This document shows, one piece after another, positions 38,295-46,411 of a stretch of DNA of 64,000 nt. A program made the translations under genes and the position numbers. The stretch's first letter is position 1; each line of letters opens with the position of its first letter. The stretch is from Novosphingobium sp. RL4 (lineage in GTDB: Bacteria > Pseudomonadota > Alphaproteobacteria > Sphingomonadales > Sphingomonadaceae), in the NCBI RefSeq assembly GCF_035658495.1, contig NZ_CP141944.1, forward strand, positions 310,001 through 374,000. The letters run 5' to 3'. The notes under the pieces are model-generated. The model made no database searches. It was not told the DNA's origin and worked only from the letters and a program-made list of their open reading frames with translations.

Positions 38295-39008
38295 ATGTTC
38301 AGGAAACTGCTCATCGTATTCGCCAGCGGCCTGATCCTTACGATCGTCGCATTCAGCGCGGCATGGCTCGTCGGCGGCGAAAAGCTCCGCGAAGACATCA
38401 ACAAGGGCGACGTGAACTGGTCCTTCAGCGATGATGACGACGACGAAAGCCCCCGCATCACCCGCAACTTCCAGATCGAGCCCGGCGCACGCCTGACCAT
38501 GGACGTTCCCGTGCAGCTCGTCTTCACGCGCGGCGACAAGGCCGGAATGGTCGTCAGCGGCCCCCAGAAGCTGGTCGACCGCCTGACATGGGAAAATGGC
38601 CGCCTGGGCGTCAAGGGCAGCTGGCATGGCCGCAAGAGCCTCCGCGTGGAGATCACGGCACCCGAGATCGAAGGCCTCGATTTCGACGCGCCGGGTGACG
38701 TCACGCTTACCGGCCTCGATCAGGACAGCCTGATCCTGAACGGCAATGGCGCACTCAGCCTCGAAGCTTCGGGCAAGGTCGGCAAGCTCGCCGTCACCAC
38801 GGACGGCGCCGGCAACCTCGATTTCGGCAAGGTCGAAGCCAGGGACGCCACCATCCGCGTGAACGGCGCCGGAAACGTGACGATCGGCGCAACCGGCAAT
38901 GTCGACGTCGAGATCAACGGCATCGGCAACGTCAGCCTCGTTCGCAAGCCGGTTAATCTCAAGACCCGGATCAACGGCATCGGCAACGTCGATCACGACT
39001 ACAAGTAG
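38295..39008 (+). CDS. GIN-domain (DUF2807) anchored beta-helix protein
   Basis: 237 residues from ATG 38295. One N-terminal membrane helix (LLIVFASGLILTIVAFSAAWLVGG), an acidic linker (SDDDDDES), then a right-handed beta-helix-like repeat region (GLDFDAPGDVTLTGL, LILNGNGALSLEA, IRVNGAGNVTIGA, VEINGIGNVSLV, TRINGIGNVDH). The N-G-x-G-N ladders are typical of GIN/DUF4097 proteins. Extracytoplasmic, function unknown. Last gene of the PadR operon, ended by a strong terminator. Confidence 0.85.
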   Translation: MFRKLLIVFASGLILTIVAFSAAWLVGGEKLREDINKGDVNWSFSDDDDDESPRITRNFQIEPGARLTMDVPVQLVFTRGDKAGMVVSGPQKLVDRLTWENGRLGVKGSWHGRKSLRVEITAPEIEGLDFDAPGDVTLTGLDQDSLILNGNGALSLEASGKVGKLAVTTDGAGNLDFGKVEARDATIRVNGAGNVTIGATGNVDVEINGIGNVSLVRKPVNLKTRINGIGNVDHDYK

Positions 39009-39060
39009 GAATTCCCTACAGGAACCAGACCGCCGCGAACCCTTTCGCGACGGCTGAACG

Positions 39061-39099
39061 AAAAAATGGCCGCACCGTTTCGACGGTGCGGCCATTTCT
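39061..39099. terminator. Terminator between the PadR operon and the convergent phosphoesterase gene
   Basis: A 13-bp perfect stem ATGGCCGCACCGT / ACGGTGCGGCCAT with a stable TTCG loop, AAAAA on the left and TTCTC on the right; usable from both strands. Confidence 0.9.
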
Positions 39100-39123
39100 C
39101 GTTTCCGGCTGTCTCGACCTGAA

Positions 39124-40002
39124 TCAGTGGACCGGCGGATCGACGGGCGGAACGGCACCGACCGGCGCCACCGGCTCACCCGGAGTGCGCGGGGGCAGGG
39201 CGTTCTCAGGCACTTCGTCGATCTGCATCGCCGGGGTGGGCACTTGCTCAAGGTTGCGGGCAACCACGCGAATCTCGTTCCCGTCGACGGTGATTTCGTT
39301 GAAGCTGGGCGGGGTCGAGCGGATGCGCTTCGACAGCGTTCCCGCCCCGATCATGCGCAGTGGGCCTGCCGGAGTCTCTGCGGTCAGGTCGAAGGCGTCA
39401 TGGATGTGGCCGGACAGGATCGCCATGACCTTGCGCCCCGCAAGCACTTCCATCGCATGCGTTCCGTTGATCGTCAGCAGCTTCCCATCGGCGCGCCGTT
39501 CCGGCAGCGGATGATGCGCCGCCACCAATACGCGGGTTCCGGCGGGAAGAGCGTCGATCGCGGCCACCGTTTCGGCCAGCGCCTTTTCGGTGACGCAGCC
39601 GTTCGACCAGGGGAAGCGCTGCCATTGCGCCCGCGTCGTCGTCTTGAGCGGAACGATCGCCAGATTCGGCAGATCGAGCTGCGCCTCGACCATCCGCTCA
39701 ATCGCGTGGAACCGCTTGTAAGGCGTGAAGAACCGTTCGAAGAGATTGAAATAGGGCAGATCGTGATTGCCGACTTCCACCGTGACCGGCACGTTCAGTC
39801 CCTTGATCCAGTTCGTGGCCGCCTCGAATTCGGGATGGCGCGCGCGCATCGTCAGGTCGCCGGTAATCGCGACGGCATGCGGATTTTCGCGCGCGATGCA
39901 AGCTTTAGCCCAATTTATGGCCCGCTGGTCCTCCAGGCCGAAGTGAATGTCGCTCAGGTGGAAGAGGCGGATCGGATCGCGGGGTGAATCGTCAGGAAGC
40001 AT
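39124..40002 (-). CDS. Calcineurin-like metallophosphoesterase (CpdA-like)
   Basis: 292 residues. The full metal-site set is present: HLSDIHFG (about 14-21), ITGDLTMRARH, VGNHDLPY, AAHHPLPE and LSGHIHDAF. Class III cyclic-nucleotide phosphodiesterases (CpdA) share this arrangement, but lipid or nucleotide substrates are equally possible. Proline-rich C-terminal tail. Overlaps the lipid-kinase gene by 11 bp, so the two are coupled and may act on linked phospho-lipid metabolism (inference). Confidence 0.85.
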   Translation of the reverse strand: MLPDDSPRDPIRLFHLSDIHFGLEDQRAINWAKACIARENPHAVAITGDLTMRARHPEFEAATNWIKGLNVPVTVEVGNHDLPYFNLFERFFTPYKRFHAIERMVEAQLDLPNLAIVPLKTTTRAQWQRFPWSNGCVTEKALAETVAAIDALPAGTRVLVAAHHPLPERRADGKLLTINGTHAMEVLAGRKVMAILSGHIHDAFDLTAETPAGPLRMIGAGTLSKRIRSTPPSFNEITVDGNEIRVVARNLEQVPTPAMQIDEVPENALPPRTPGEPVAPVGAVPPVDPPVH

Positions 40003-40861
40003 CGAGCGTCGTTACCAGATCGACTTCGCAAGTCGCGAGGTAAAACTCCTCCTCCGTGCCGCCATCGAAAGGTTCGCCGTCGATCAGCAGCCCCATCGGC
40101 TCGCCCTCGGGGCAGACCAGCTTCAGCCGTTCGTGCTTTCCGAGCGGATCGTGCGGACCGTCGCGGAAATTGCGGTTGAGGAGAGCGATTCCCTGTCCGG
40201 CATAGTCGGCCAGCGATTCGGCATAGAATCCGTTCGCTTCGAGACCGTCGTCGCGTGGATTGACGGTGATCGCGGCGTAGCCGTCCTCGCGCCCACAATC
40301 GGCCTGGGCACAGAACACTCTCGGGCCATTGGCCGATTGCGAGATCGCCTCTCGCGTCGTCGCCACGAATTCGAGGATGTTCACCGCGCGCATGGCTTCG
40401 CGCACTTCGTTCCACACGGTGCCGGGCCCGGCCAGCACCCCCGTCAGCCCGATGCCGTGACGGCTGCGGATCACGGTCGGCCGCCGGGTACGCAAATCCG
40501 CGCCTTCGAGGCGGCCGACGATATCCGCCACCGGAACATCGCCATGCATGCGCTTCGCCAGGAGATTCATGGTTCCTCCCGGCAGCACGAGCACCGGTCC
40601 GTTCCAGCCCTCGGCCCGCGCCACCACCGAATGGGTGGTTCCGTCCCCGCCGAAAGTGACCAGCAGGGTCACTCCCGCTTCATCTAGCGCTTCAGGGGCC
40701 GGGGCATCCTCGTCGGGAAACCGGATCGTGCGTTCCACGTGAAAACCGGCCTGCTCCAATGCCTCTTTCAGTTCGGCGACCGAGGCGTCGTCATTGCTGC
40801 CGCTGGCCGCATTGCACACCAGCCAGGTCTTGCGGGGTTCGGGAATATCTCTGTTTGCCAT
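39992..40861 (-). CDS. Diacylglycerol/sphingosine-kinase-type lipid kinase
   Basis: 289 residues. N-terminal TWLVCNAASGSND, the catalytic nucleotide motif GGDGTTHSVV at 71-80 and LPGGTMNLLAKRMHGD identify the DAGK catalytic family (YegS/BmrU/LCB5-like). Expected to phosphorylate a lipid hydroxyl at the membrane. In a sphingolipid-making bacterium, a sphingoid substrate is an attractive but unproven option. Upstream of, and coupled to, the phosphoesterase gene. Confidence 0.87.
   Translation of the reverse strand: MANRDIPEPRKTWLVCNAASGSNDDASVAELKEALEQAGFHVERTIRFPDEDAPAPEALDEAGVTLLVTFGGDGTTHSVVARAEGWNGPVLVLPGGTMNLLAKRMHGDVPVADIVGRLEGADLRTRRPTVIRSRHGIGLTGVLAGPGTVWNEVREAMRAVNILEFVATTREAISQSANGPRVFCAQADCGREDGYAAITVNPRDDGLEANGFYAESLADYAGQGIALLNRNFRDGPHDPLGKHERLKLVCPEGEPMGLLIDGEPFDGGTEEEFYLATCEVDLVTTLDAS
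40732..40745. promoter_or_regulatory. Weak parS-like site inside the lipid-kinase gene
   Basis: GTTCCACGTGAAAA matches 13 of 14 positions of the ParB site GTTNCACGTGAAAC (the last base differs). About 17.5 kb from oriC. Confidence 0.45.
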
Positions 40862-40898
40862 GTCGCCAGAAACCGGCGCCGCCGAAACGGGTTCCCGC

Positions 40899-41186
40899 CT
40901 AAAGTCGGCGGTTGGCGACTAGCCAGGCAGAAAGACCGTTGAGCCCGCTATAGAGCAGGTAGATCCACGCCCAGCCCGACGATCCCGCCGCCACCATGAC
41001 CATCGCGCCGAGCAGCATCGCGAATTCCACCAGCAGGCTCAATCGCCCGCCGAGCGGCCGGAAAAACCACGGGATCTGAGAAAGCATCGGGTGCCCGCTT
41101 TCGAGCACCGCCTTGTGAGCGGCGAAGTTGAAAATTCCAAGAAGGAAGACGACGGCCAGTCCCATAAGTACATACAAATCGTACAT
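40899..41186 (-). CDS. Small multi-spanning membrane protein, unknown
   Basis: 95 residues from ATG 41186 (MYDLYVLMGLAVVFLLGIFNFAAHKAVLESGHP). Three hydrophobic segments; no recognised domain. Reading could begin upstream (to 41294) but that extension is polar and poorly supported. The N-terminal helix followed by an H-x-A-V-L-E-S-G-H loop suggests an inner-membrane protein. Divergent from the UrcA gene; 41187-41448 holds no other gene. Confidence 0.6.
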   Translation of the reverse strand: MYDLYVLMGLAVVFLLGIFNFAAHKAVLESGHPMLSQIPWFFRPLGGRLSLLVEFAMLLGAMVMVAAGSSGWAWIYLLYSGLNGLSAWLVANRRL

Positions 41187-41448
41187 CGAAAGCACTGCTG
41201 CGACCAGTGCTCCAGAATAGTCATCTAATCGGCTGCGTGATTCGCAGTTGTCGTTTGCCGAATGGCAATCAGCGGCAAGTCGTTCGTCGGCCACGGACGT
41301 CGTTCATCCCCCGATCCGCCCCTTCGTCGAAGTTGGACAGCCAGCAGTCGACCCTCGCGCGATGCCGTGCCGATTCGGCGGCACAAGGAACTCACAGAGC
41401 CGGAAGCGATCAACCGCAACATACGGCTCACCTTTGGAGGAAGAGACG

Positions 41449-41778
41449 ATGTTCAAGACCAACATGATCGCCGCCGCTGCAATTGGCCTGGCTCTGGGTG
41501 CAGCTGCCGCCACCGCAACTCCCGCTGCTGCCAAGACCACCAAGGTCTACTACAGCGACCTGAATCTCTCCAGCCCGGAAGGTCAGCGCAAGCTGGACCA
41601 CCGCATCGAGATCGCCGCTCGCGAAGTCTGCGACTACAACCGCACCGCCACCGGGACGCGCATCCGCAGCGCCGAAGCGACCGAGTGCTACGTCCAGGCC
41701 CGCGCCAATGTGCGTGAACAGGTCGCCAGCGCCGTCACCAGATCGAATTCCGCCCAGCACTTCGCGATCAGTCAGTAA
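41449..41778 (+). CDS. UrcA-family exported protein
   Basis: 109 residues from ATG 41449 with a strong TTTGGAGGAAG ribosome site. Signal peptide 1-28 (AAAIGLALGAAAATATPAAA). The mature part has the UrcA pattern YYSDLNLSSPEGQRKLDHRIEIAAREVC and the two conserved cysteines 61 and 80, likely a disulfide. UrcA proteins are small periplasmic proteins abundant in sphingomonads; function unknown. Ended by a terminator that overlaps the convergent regulator gene. Confidence 0.88.
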   Translation: MFKTNMIAAAAIGLALGAAAATATPAAAKTTKVYYSDLNLSSPEGQRKLDHRIEIAAREVCDYNRTATGTRIRSAEATECYVQARANVREQVASAVTRSNSAQHFAISQ

Positions 41779-41830
41779 GACCGCGCGAAGGGCGTCACGA
41801 AGTCCCTAAAAAATAATCTGGATGCTACCT

Positions 41831-41858
41831 GGCGGGCCCTAGCGGCCCGCCATCTTTT
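41831..41858 (+). terminator. UrcA-gene terminator overlapping the 3' end of the convergent response-regulator gene
   Basis: GGCGGGCC (41831-41838), loop CTAGC, GGCCCGCC (41844-41851), then ATCTTTTTG. The loop contains the regulator's stop codon and the right arm encodes its last residues. Confidence 0.88.
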
Positions 41859-42594
41859 TGACGGTCGGTAAATAGGTTCGGCCGATCCGCAGGGCATCGC
41901 CGCCCGCCGTTTCGACCGACCAGACGCCGAGACCCTCGTGGCGCAGCCCGGTCACATGATCGCGGCGCAGGATGCAGCTGCGATGGATGCGGATGAAGTG
42001 TTCCGGATCGAGCCGCTCCTCAAGGCTGGTGATGGTCTGGAGCAGCAGGTAGCTCTGTCCGCGCACATGAAGGCGCACGTAGTCGCGCTCGGCGTCGATC
42101 CGCTCGACGTCGGCGGCCGGAACACGCACGAGTTCCGAGCGATGCGGCACCCAGAATTCATCGAGCCACTGGCTGGCCGGCTCGGTCCGCTGCGTTCCGC
42201 GCCTGGACATGACGCGCCCGACGGCGCGCTCCAGCCGATCGGGCGCGACCGGCTTCAGCACATAGTCGATCGCGTCGAGATCGAACGCCTCCACCGCGAA
42301 TTCGTCATGCGCGGTGACGAAGATCACCGCCGGCGCATCTTGCTTGCCGGAAAGCCGACGCGCGACGGTAAGGCCGTCAGTCTCTGGCATGGTCAGGTCC
42401 AGCAGGACGAGATCGGGCGTCAGTGCCTCGATCAGGCGTAGCGCCGCCTGACCGTCGCTCGCCGTGCCGATCACCGACACCCCCTCTATCCGGGAGCAGA
42501 TGACCTGCATGCGCTCAACCGCGAGCGGTTCATCGTCGACGATCAGCGCGCGCAGCGGCGCGGCGCTTGAAACTTCAGGACTGTTTTCAGGCAA
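41839..42594 (-). CDS. LytTR-family response regulator
   Basis: About 251 residues. Receiver domain with acidic pair D20-D21, phospho-acceptor D66 (LVLLDLTMPETDG) and K in DYVLKPV; then a LytTR DNA-binding domain (WVPHRSELVRVPAADVERIDAERDYVRLH ... FIRIHRSCILRRDHV). No ATG fits. TTG 42594, overlapping the kinase stop by 8 bp, is my best start; ATG 42678 would extend 92 bp into the kinase. Controls promoters carrying paired LytTR sites; targets unknown. Partner of the upstream kinase. Confidence 0.88.
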   Translation of the reverse strand: MPENSPEVSSAAPLRALIVDDEPLAVERMQVICSRIEGVSVIGTASDGQAALRLIEALTPDLVLLDLTMPETDGLTVARRLSGKQDAPAVIFVTAHDEFAVEAFDLDAIDYVLKPVAPDRLERAVGRVMSRRGTQRTEPASQWLDEFWVPHRSELVRVPAADVERIDAERDYVRLHVRGQSYLLLQTITSLEERLDPEHFIRIHRSCILRRDHVTGLRHEGLGVWSVETAGGDALRIGRTYLPTVKKMAGR

Positions 42595-43879
42595 AACCGC
42601 GCTCCAGGGGCAAGCGTAGCGTCGTGGCGAAGCCGCCCTCTGGGCGCTTGCCGGATTCGATGGTGGCAGCCTCGCCATAACGGGCGCGCAGGCGGTCCCG
42701 CACATTGCCGAGGCCGATCCCGAAACCGCCGCTGTTGTCCGGGCAGCCCGGACCGTCATCACTGACGGCGATTGCCAGCATGTCGCCATCCCGCCTTGCA
42801 TGAATGGCGATCGTCACCGGCCGCTGGGTAGCAGCGACGGCGTACTTCACCGAGTTCTCTACAATCGGCTGGAGGATCATGCCCGGCACCATCGCACCGA
42901 GAACGGCATCGTCAACATCAATCGTCGTGACCAGGCGATTCGGGAAGCGCACGGCTTCTATTTCGAAATAGAGCTTCTGCATCTCGATCTCGTCGATCAG
43001 CGCGAGGTCGTTGGTCGGATCGTCGGACAAGGTTCGGCGGTAGAACGTCGAAAGGTTCTGGATCATCTTCTCGGCATCGTCCTGCCGGCCGATCATGACC
43101 AGCGCGGAAAGCGAGTTGAGCGTGTTGAACAGGAAGTGCGGGTTCACCTGGTAGCGCAGCGACCGCAGCTCCGCGGCGGCGGCGGCGCGGCGATATTCGC
43201 CCTCGCGCCATTCGGCGGCGCGGGCCTCCTCCGCCTTCACGAGCGCGAAATAGAGCGCCGCCCAGGCGAGGACCAGGAAATAGCGACCGAACGTGATATC
43301 CGCGAAAGCCGCCCAGTGCGCATAGCTTTCCCCGAACACCTTGTTGGTGTGAATGGTGATCGCGGAATCGGACGTCTGCGTGTCCGTGGTCGCCGAGGCG
43401 TTTCCGCTTGGATCGTCCGAAGGCGCTGCCTCGCTCGCGCTGCCGTCCGGCATGACCGACTTGGGCAGGTCGACAAGGATGTTCCCGGCTTCGTCGCGGC
43501 TGATCCGCACCTTGCCCGCAGCCACGGCCGCGGCTTCTTCCTCGTTGCCGTAAGCCTGGGTCGTCACGATGTCGGAGAAGATCGCATCGTTGATGAGCGT
43601 CAGCGCCAGCGACAGCGGCAAAGCCCCCACCAGCACCACGACCAGTCGCATCCCCGCCGACTTGCGGTCCAGCAATTGCAGCAGCGGCCAGACCGCCGCC
43701 ATGAGCAGCATGGAGAGGATACAGATCGTCAGGCGCCGGGAGATGATCGGCCAGACCAGTTCGTATCCGACCACCGCCCCCCGCAGGGTGGCGACGAGGA
43801 AGAAACAGGCCCAGAGGGCGGCAAGCGATAGCAGGACGAGCCGCGCTGGCACGCGCGGCTGATTGGCGACAGTCGTCAT
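42587..43879 (-). CDS. LytS/AlgZ-type sensor histidine kinase
   Basis: 430 residues. Membrane segments at about 14-30, 48-68, 77-97 and 192-213. The kinase core is His_kinase-type: LRYQVNPHFLFNTLNSLSAL with phospho-His248, then an ATPase lid with IAVSDDGPGCPDN and GFGIGLGNVRDRL. Between TM3 and TM4 sits an unusual loop of about 90 residues (101-190), acidic and Ser/Thr-rich, likely periplasmic and the probable sensor. Phosphorylates the LytTR regulator encoded just downstream. Confidence 0.9.
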   Translation of the reverse strand: MTTVANQPRVPARLVLLSLAALWACFFLVATLRGAVVGYELVWPIISRRLTICILSMLLMAAVWPLLQLLDRKSAGMRLVVVLVGALPLSLALTLINDAIFSDIVTTQAYGNEEEAAAVAAGKVRISRDEAGNILVDLPKSVMPDGSASEAAPSDDPSGNASATTDTQTSDSAITIHTNKVFGESYAHWAAFADITFGRYFLVLAWAALYFALVKAEEARAAEWREGEYRRAAAAAELRSLRYQVNPHFLFNTLNSLSALVMIGRQDDAEKMIQNLSTFYRRTLSDDPTNDLALIDEIEMQKLYFEIEAVRFPNRLVTTIDVDDAVLGAMVPGMILQPIVENSVKYAVAATQRPVTIAIHARRDGDMLAIAVSDDGPGCPDNSGGFGIGLGNVRDRLRARYGEAATIESGKRPEGGFATTLRLPLERGFA

Positions 43880-43966
43880 CCCGGAGGGATAGCGCGAAAT
43901 ATCCCGTCCGCGCCAGCTCCCTGATCGAAGCGGAACCGACGTTCGTCGAACCGGCCCGACCGGAAG

Positions 43967-44000
43967 GGTCGATCCGGCGAAGCGCTCCGCCGGATCGACC
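43967..44000 (-). terminator. Strong hairpin just after the fumarase gene
   Basis: A perfect 13-bp inverted repeat GGTCGATCCGGCG / CGCCGGATCGACC with an 8-nt loop, 5 bp past the fumarase stop. No T tract follows on the minus strand, so termination efficiency is uncertain. Confidence 0.5.
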
Positions 44001-44005
44001 TGAAC

Positions 44006-45529
44006 TTACGCCGGAAGCAGATGCTCCCTGGCGATCTTTTCCTTCCACACCAGCGGGGCGAGCTGGTGGACGTTCTTGCCTTCGGAATCGACCGCCACGG
44101 TCACCGGCATGTCCTTGACGGTGAATTCGTAGATCGCCTCCATGCCAAGGTCCGCAAAGCCGACGACCTTGGCTTCCTTGATCGCGCGGGCGACGAGGTA
44201 GGCGGCGCCGCCAACGGCCATCAGATAGGCCGACTTGTGCTTGGCGATGGACTCGGTAGCGGCAGGGCCGCGTTCCGACTTGCCGATGCTGGCCAGCAGA
44301 CCAAGGTCGAGCATGGTGTCCGAGAACTTGTCCATGCGGGTGGCGGTGGTCGGGCCGGCGGGGCCGACGACTTCCTCGCGCACCGGATCGACGGGGCCGA
44401 CGTAGTAGATCACGCGGCCCTTGAAATCGACCGGCAGCTCTTCACCCTTGGCGAGCATGTCGGCGATGCGCTTGTGCGCGGCATCGCGGCCGGTGAGCAT
44501 CTTGCCGTTGAGCAGCAGGCGGTCGCCCTGCTTCCAGCTCTGGACGATCTCGGGGGTGAGGGTGTCGAGGTCGACGCGCTTGGCGCCGGCATCGGGGGCC
44601 CATTCCACCTGCGGCCATTCATCGAGGTTGGGCGTTTCGAGGAAGGTCGGGCCCGAACCGTCCAGCGTGAAGTGCGCGTGGCGGGTGGCGGCGCAGTTCG
44701 GGATCATGGCGACAGGCTTGCCGGCGGCATGGCACGGCCAGTCCATGATCTTGACGTCAAGGATGGTGGCCAGGCCGCCAAGGCCCTGCGCGCCGATGCC
44801 AAGGGCGTTCACCTTGTCGAAGATCTCGATGCGCAGCGCCTCGATATCGTTCCGGGGGCCGCGCTGCTTGAGTTGGGCCATGTCGATCGGCTCCATCAGG
44901 CTCTGCTTGGCAAGCTTGACGCAGTGTTCGGCGGTGCCGCCGATGCCGATGCCCAGCATGCCCGGCGGGCACCAGCCGGCGCCCATCTGGGGCAGCATCT
45001 CGATCACCCAGTCGACAATGGAATCGCTGGGATTCATCATCTTGAACTTCGACTTGTTCTCGCTGCCACCGCCCTTGGCCGCGACGTCCACCGAGACCTT
45101 CGATCCGGGGACCATGCTGACCGAGAGCACCGAAGGCGTATTGTCCTTGGTGTTGCGGCGGGTGAAGGCGGGGTCCGCCAGCACCGAGGCGCGCAGCTTG
45201 TTCTCGGCATTGTTGTAGGCGCGGCGGACGCCTTCATCGACCACTTCCTGCAGCGACTTCTCGGATTCGAGGCGGCAGTTCTGGCCCCATTCGATGAAGA
45301 CGTTGACGATTCCGGTGTCCTGGCAGATCGGGCGATGCCCTTCCGCGCACATGCGGCTGTTGGTCAGAATCTGCGCGATGGCGTCCTTGGCCGCCGGGCC
45401 CTGCTCCGCCTCGTAGGCATCGCCCAGCGCGCGGATATAGTCCATCGGGTGGAAGTAGCTGATATACTGGAGGGCGTCGGCGACACTGTCGATCAGGTCG
45501 TCTTCGCGGATCGTCACCATCTGCGTCAT
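44006..45529 (-). CDS. Class I (iron-sulfur) fumarate hydratase
   Basis: 507 residues. Cluster cysteines are in GHRPICQDTGIVNVFIEWG, in GWCPPGMLGIGIGG and in IPNCAATRHAHF; the C-terminal beta domain has TGRDAAHKRIADML, YYVGPVDPV and GPTTATRMD. Interconverts fumarate and malate in the TCA cycle; class I enzymes are [4Fe-4S] and oxygen sensitive. Single gene. The 45530-45815 gap upstream contains no gene I can support. Confidence 0.95.
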   Translation of the reverse strand: MTQMVTIREDDLIDSVADALQYISYFHPMDYIRALGDAYEAEQGPAAKDAIAQILTNSRMCAEGHRPICQDTGIVNVFIEWGQNCRLESEKSLQEVVDEGVRRAYNNAENKLRASVLADPAFTRRNTKDNTPSVLSVSMVPGSKVSVDVAAKGGGSENKSKFKMMNPSDSIVDWVIEMLPQMGAGWCPPGMLGIGIGGTAEHCVKLAKQSLMEPIDMAQLKQRGPRNDIEALRIEIFDKVNALGIGAQGLGGLATILDVKIMDWPCHAAGKPVAMIPNCAATRHAHFTLDGSGPTFLETPNLDEWPQVEWAPDAGAKRVDLDTLTPEIVQSWKQGDRLLLNGKMLTGRDAAHKRIADMLAKGEELPVDFKGRVIYYVGPVDPVREEVVGPAGPTTATRMDKFSDTMLDLGLLASIGKSERGPAATESIAKHKSAYLMAVGGAAYLVARAIKEAKVVGFADLGMEAIYEFTVKDMPVTVAVDSEGKNVHQLAPLVWKEKIAREHLLPA

Positions 45530-45815
45530 GGAAAAATGCTCCCGTTTTTCGGATCGCGTGATTTTGCCGGCTCCTTAGACCCGGATTGGATTTTGCGCAA
45601 AAGCGCATTTCACGCGTCGATTCTTGTGTTCCACGCGCCAGTGGTTGCGTCTCGGGGAACGGTATCGTCAAAGCGTCACGATTGATCGACCAAGGTATTT
45701 CAAACCGCTTGGCCTCAATCGCCGCTTCGCCTAGAAGGCCGGGCATAAAGTCCGTATTTGCGGGGGTACAGGCGTCTGCCGTCCTTTCCCGCGACAGCAT
45801 GAGGAATAGGCCGCA

Positions 45816-46409
45816 ATGACCCTGACCGAGGATCGGTCCGCCACCGAAGCACGTCACGCGATGATCGTCAGCCAGCTGCGTACCAGCGGCGTCAACGAAC
45901 ATTGGGTGCTGAACGCAATGGCCGGTATCGCCCGCGAGGACTTCGTTCCCGCCACCATGCGCGATGCCGCCTATATCGACCGTGCGATCCCGCTCGGGAA
46001 CGGCCGCTTCCTGGCCGCGCCGCTCGTGCACGGCAAGATGCTGGCCGAAGCCGCTCCGACCAAGGAGGACAAAGTCCTGCTGGTGGGCGAAGTGAACGGC
46101 TATCTCGCCGCTTTGCTGCGCCCGCTGGTCGGCTCGCTCGAAGTCGTCGATCCCGCCGAGGTCGCCGGTCTGGCGGGTGAGGGCGGCTATTCGCTCGTGG
46201 TGATCGACGGTGCCGTCGAGGAACTGCCTGCGGCCGTTGTGGCCCAGCTTGCCGAAGGCGGCCGCGTGGTCACCGGGATCATCGTGCGCGGCGTCGCTCG
46301 CCTCGCCACCGGTCTCAAGACCGCGGGAGCCGTCTCGCTCCTGCCGCTGATCGAAATGGGTATCCCGGCCCTGCCGGAGTTTGCCGCTCCCAAACCCTGG
46401 AGCTTCTGA
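45816..46409 (+). CDS. Shortened PCMT-like protein (degenerate protein-L-isoaspartate methyltransferase)
   Basis: 197 residues. The N-terminal PCMT segment is recognisable (MIVSQLRTSGVNEHWVLNAMAGIAREDFVPATMRDAAYID and FLAAPLVHGKML). The S-adenosylmethionine loop, normally G-x-G-S-G-Y, reads LLVGEVNGYLAALL, and about 40 residues between it and the next strand (YSLVVIDGAVEELP) are missing. Methyl transfer is therefore doubtful. It lies 2 bp before tolC, so probably co-transcribed. A related short gene precedes tolC in other alphaproteobacteria, to my recollection. Confidence 0.78.
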   Translation: MTLTEDRSATEARHAMIVSQLRTSGVNEHWVLNAMAGIAREDFVPATMRDAAYIDRAIPLGNGRFLAAPLVHGKMLAEAAPTKEDKVLLVGEVNGYLAALLRPLVGSLEVVDPAEVAGLAGEGGYSLVVIDGAVEELPAAVVAQLAEGGRVVTGIIVRGVARLATGLKTAGAVSLLPLIEMGIPALPEFAAPKPWSF

Positions 46410-46411
46410 AC

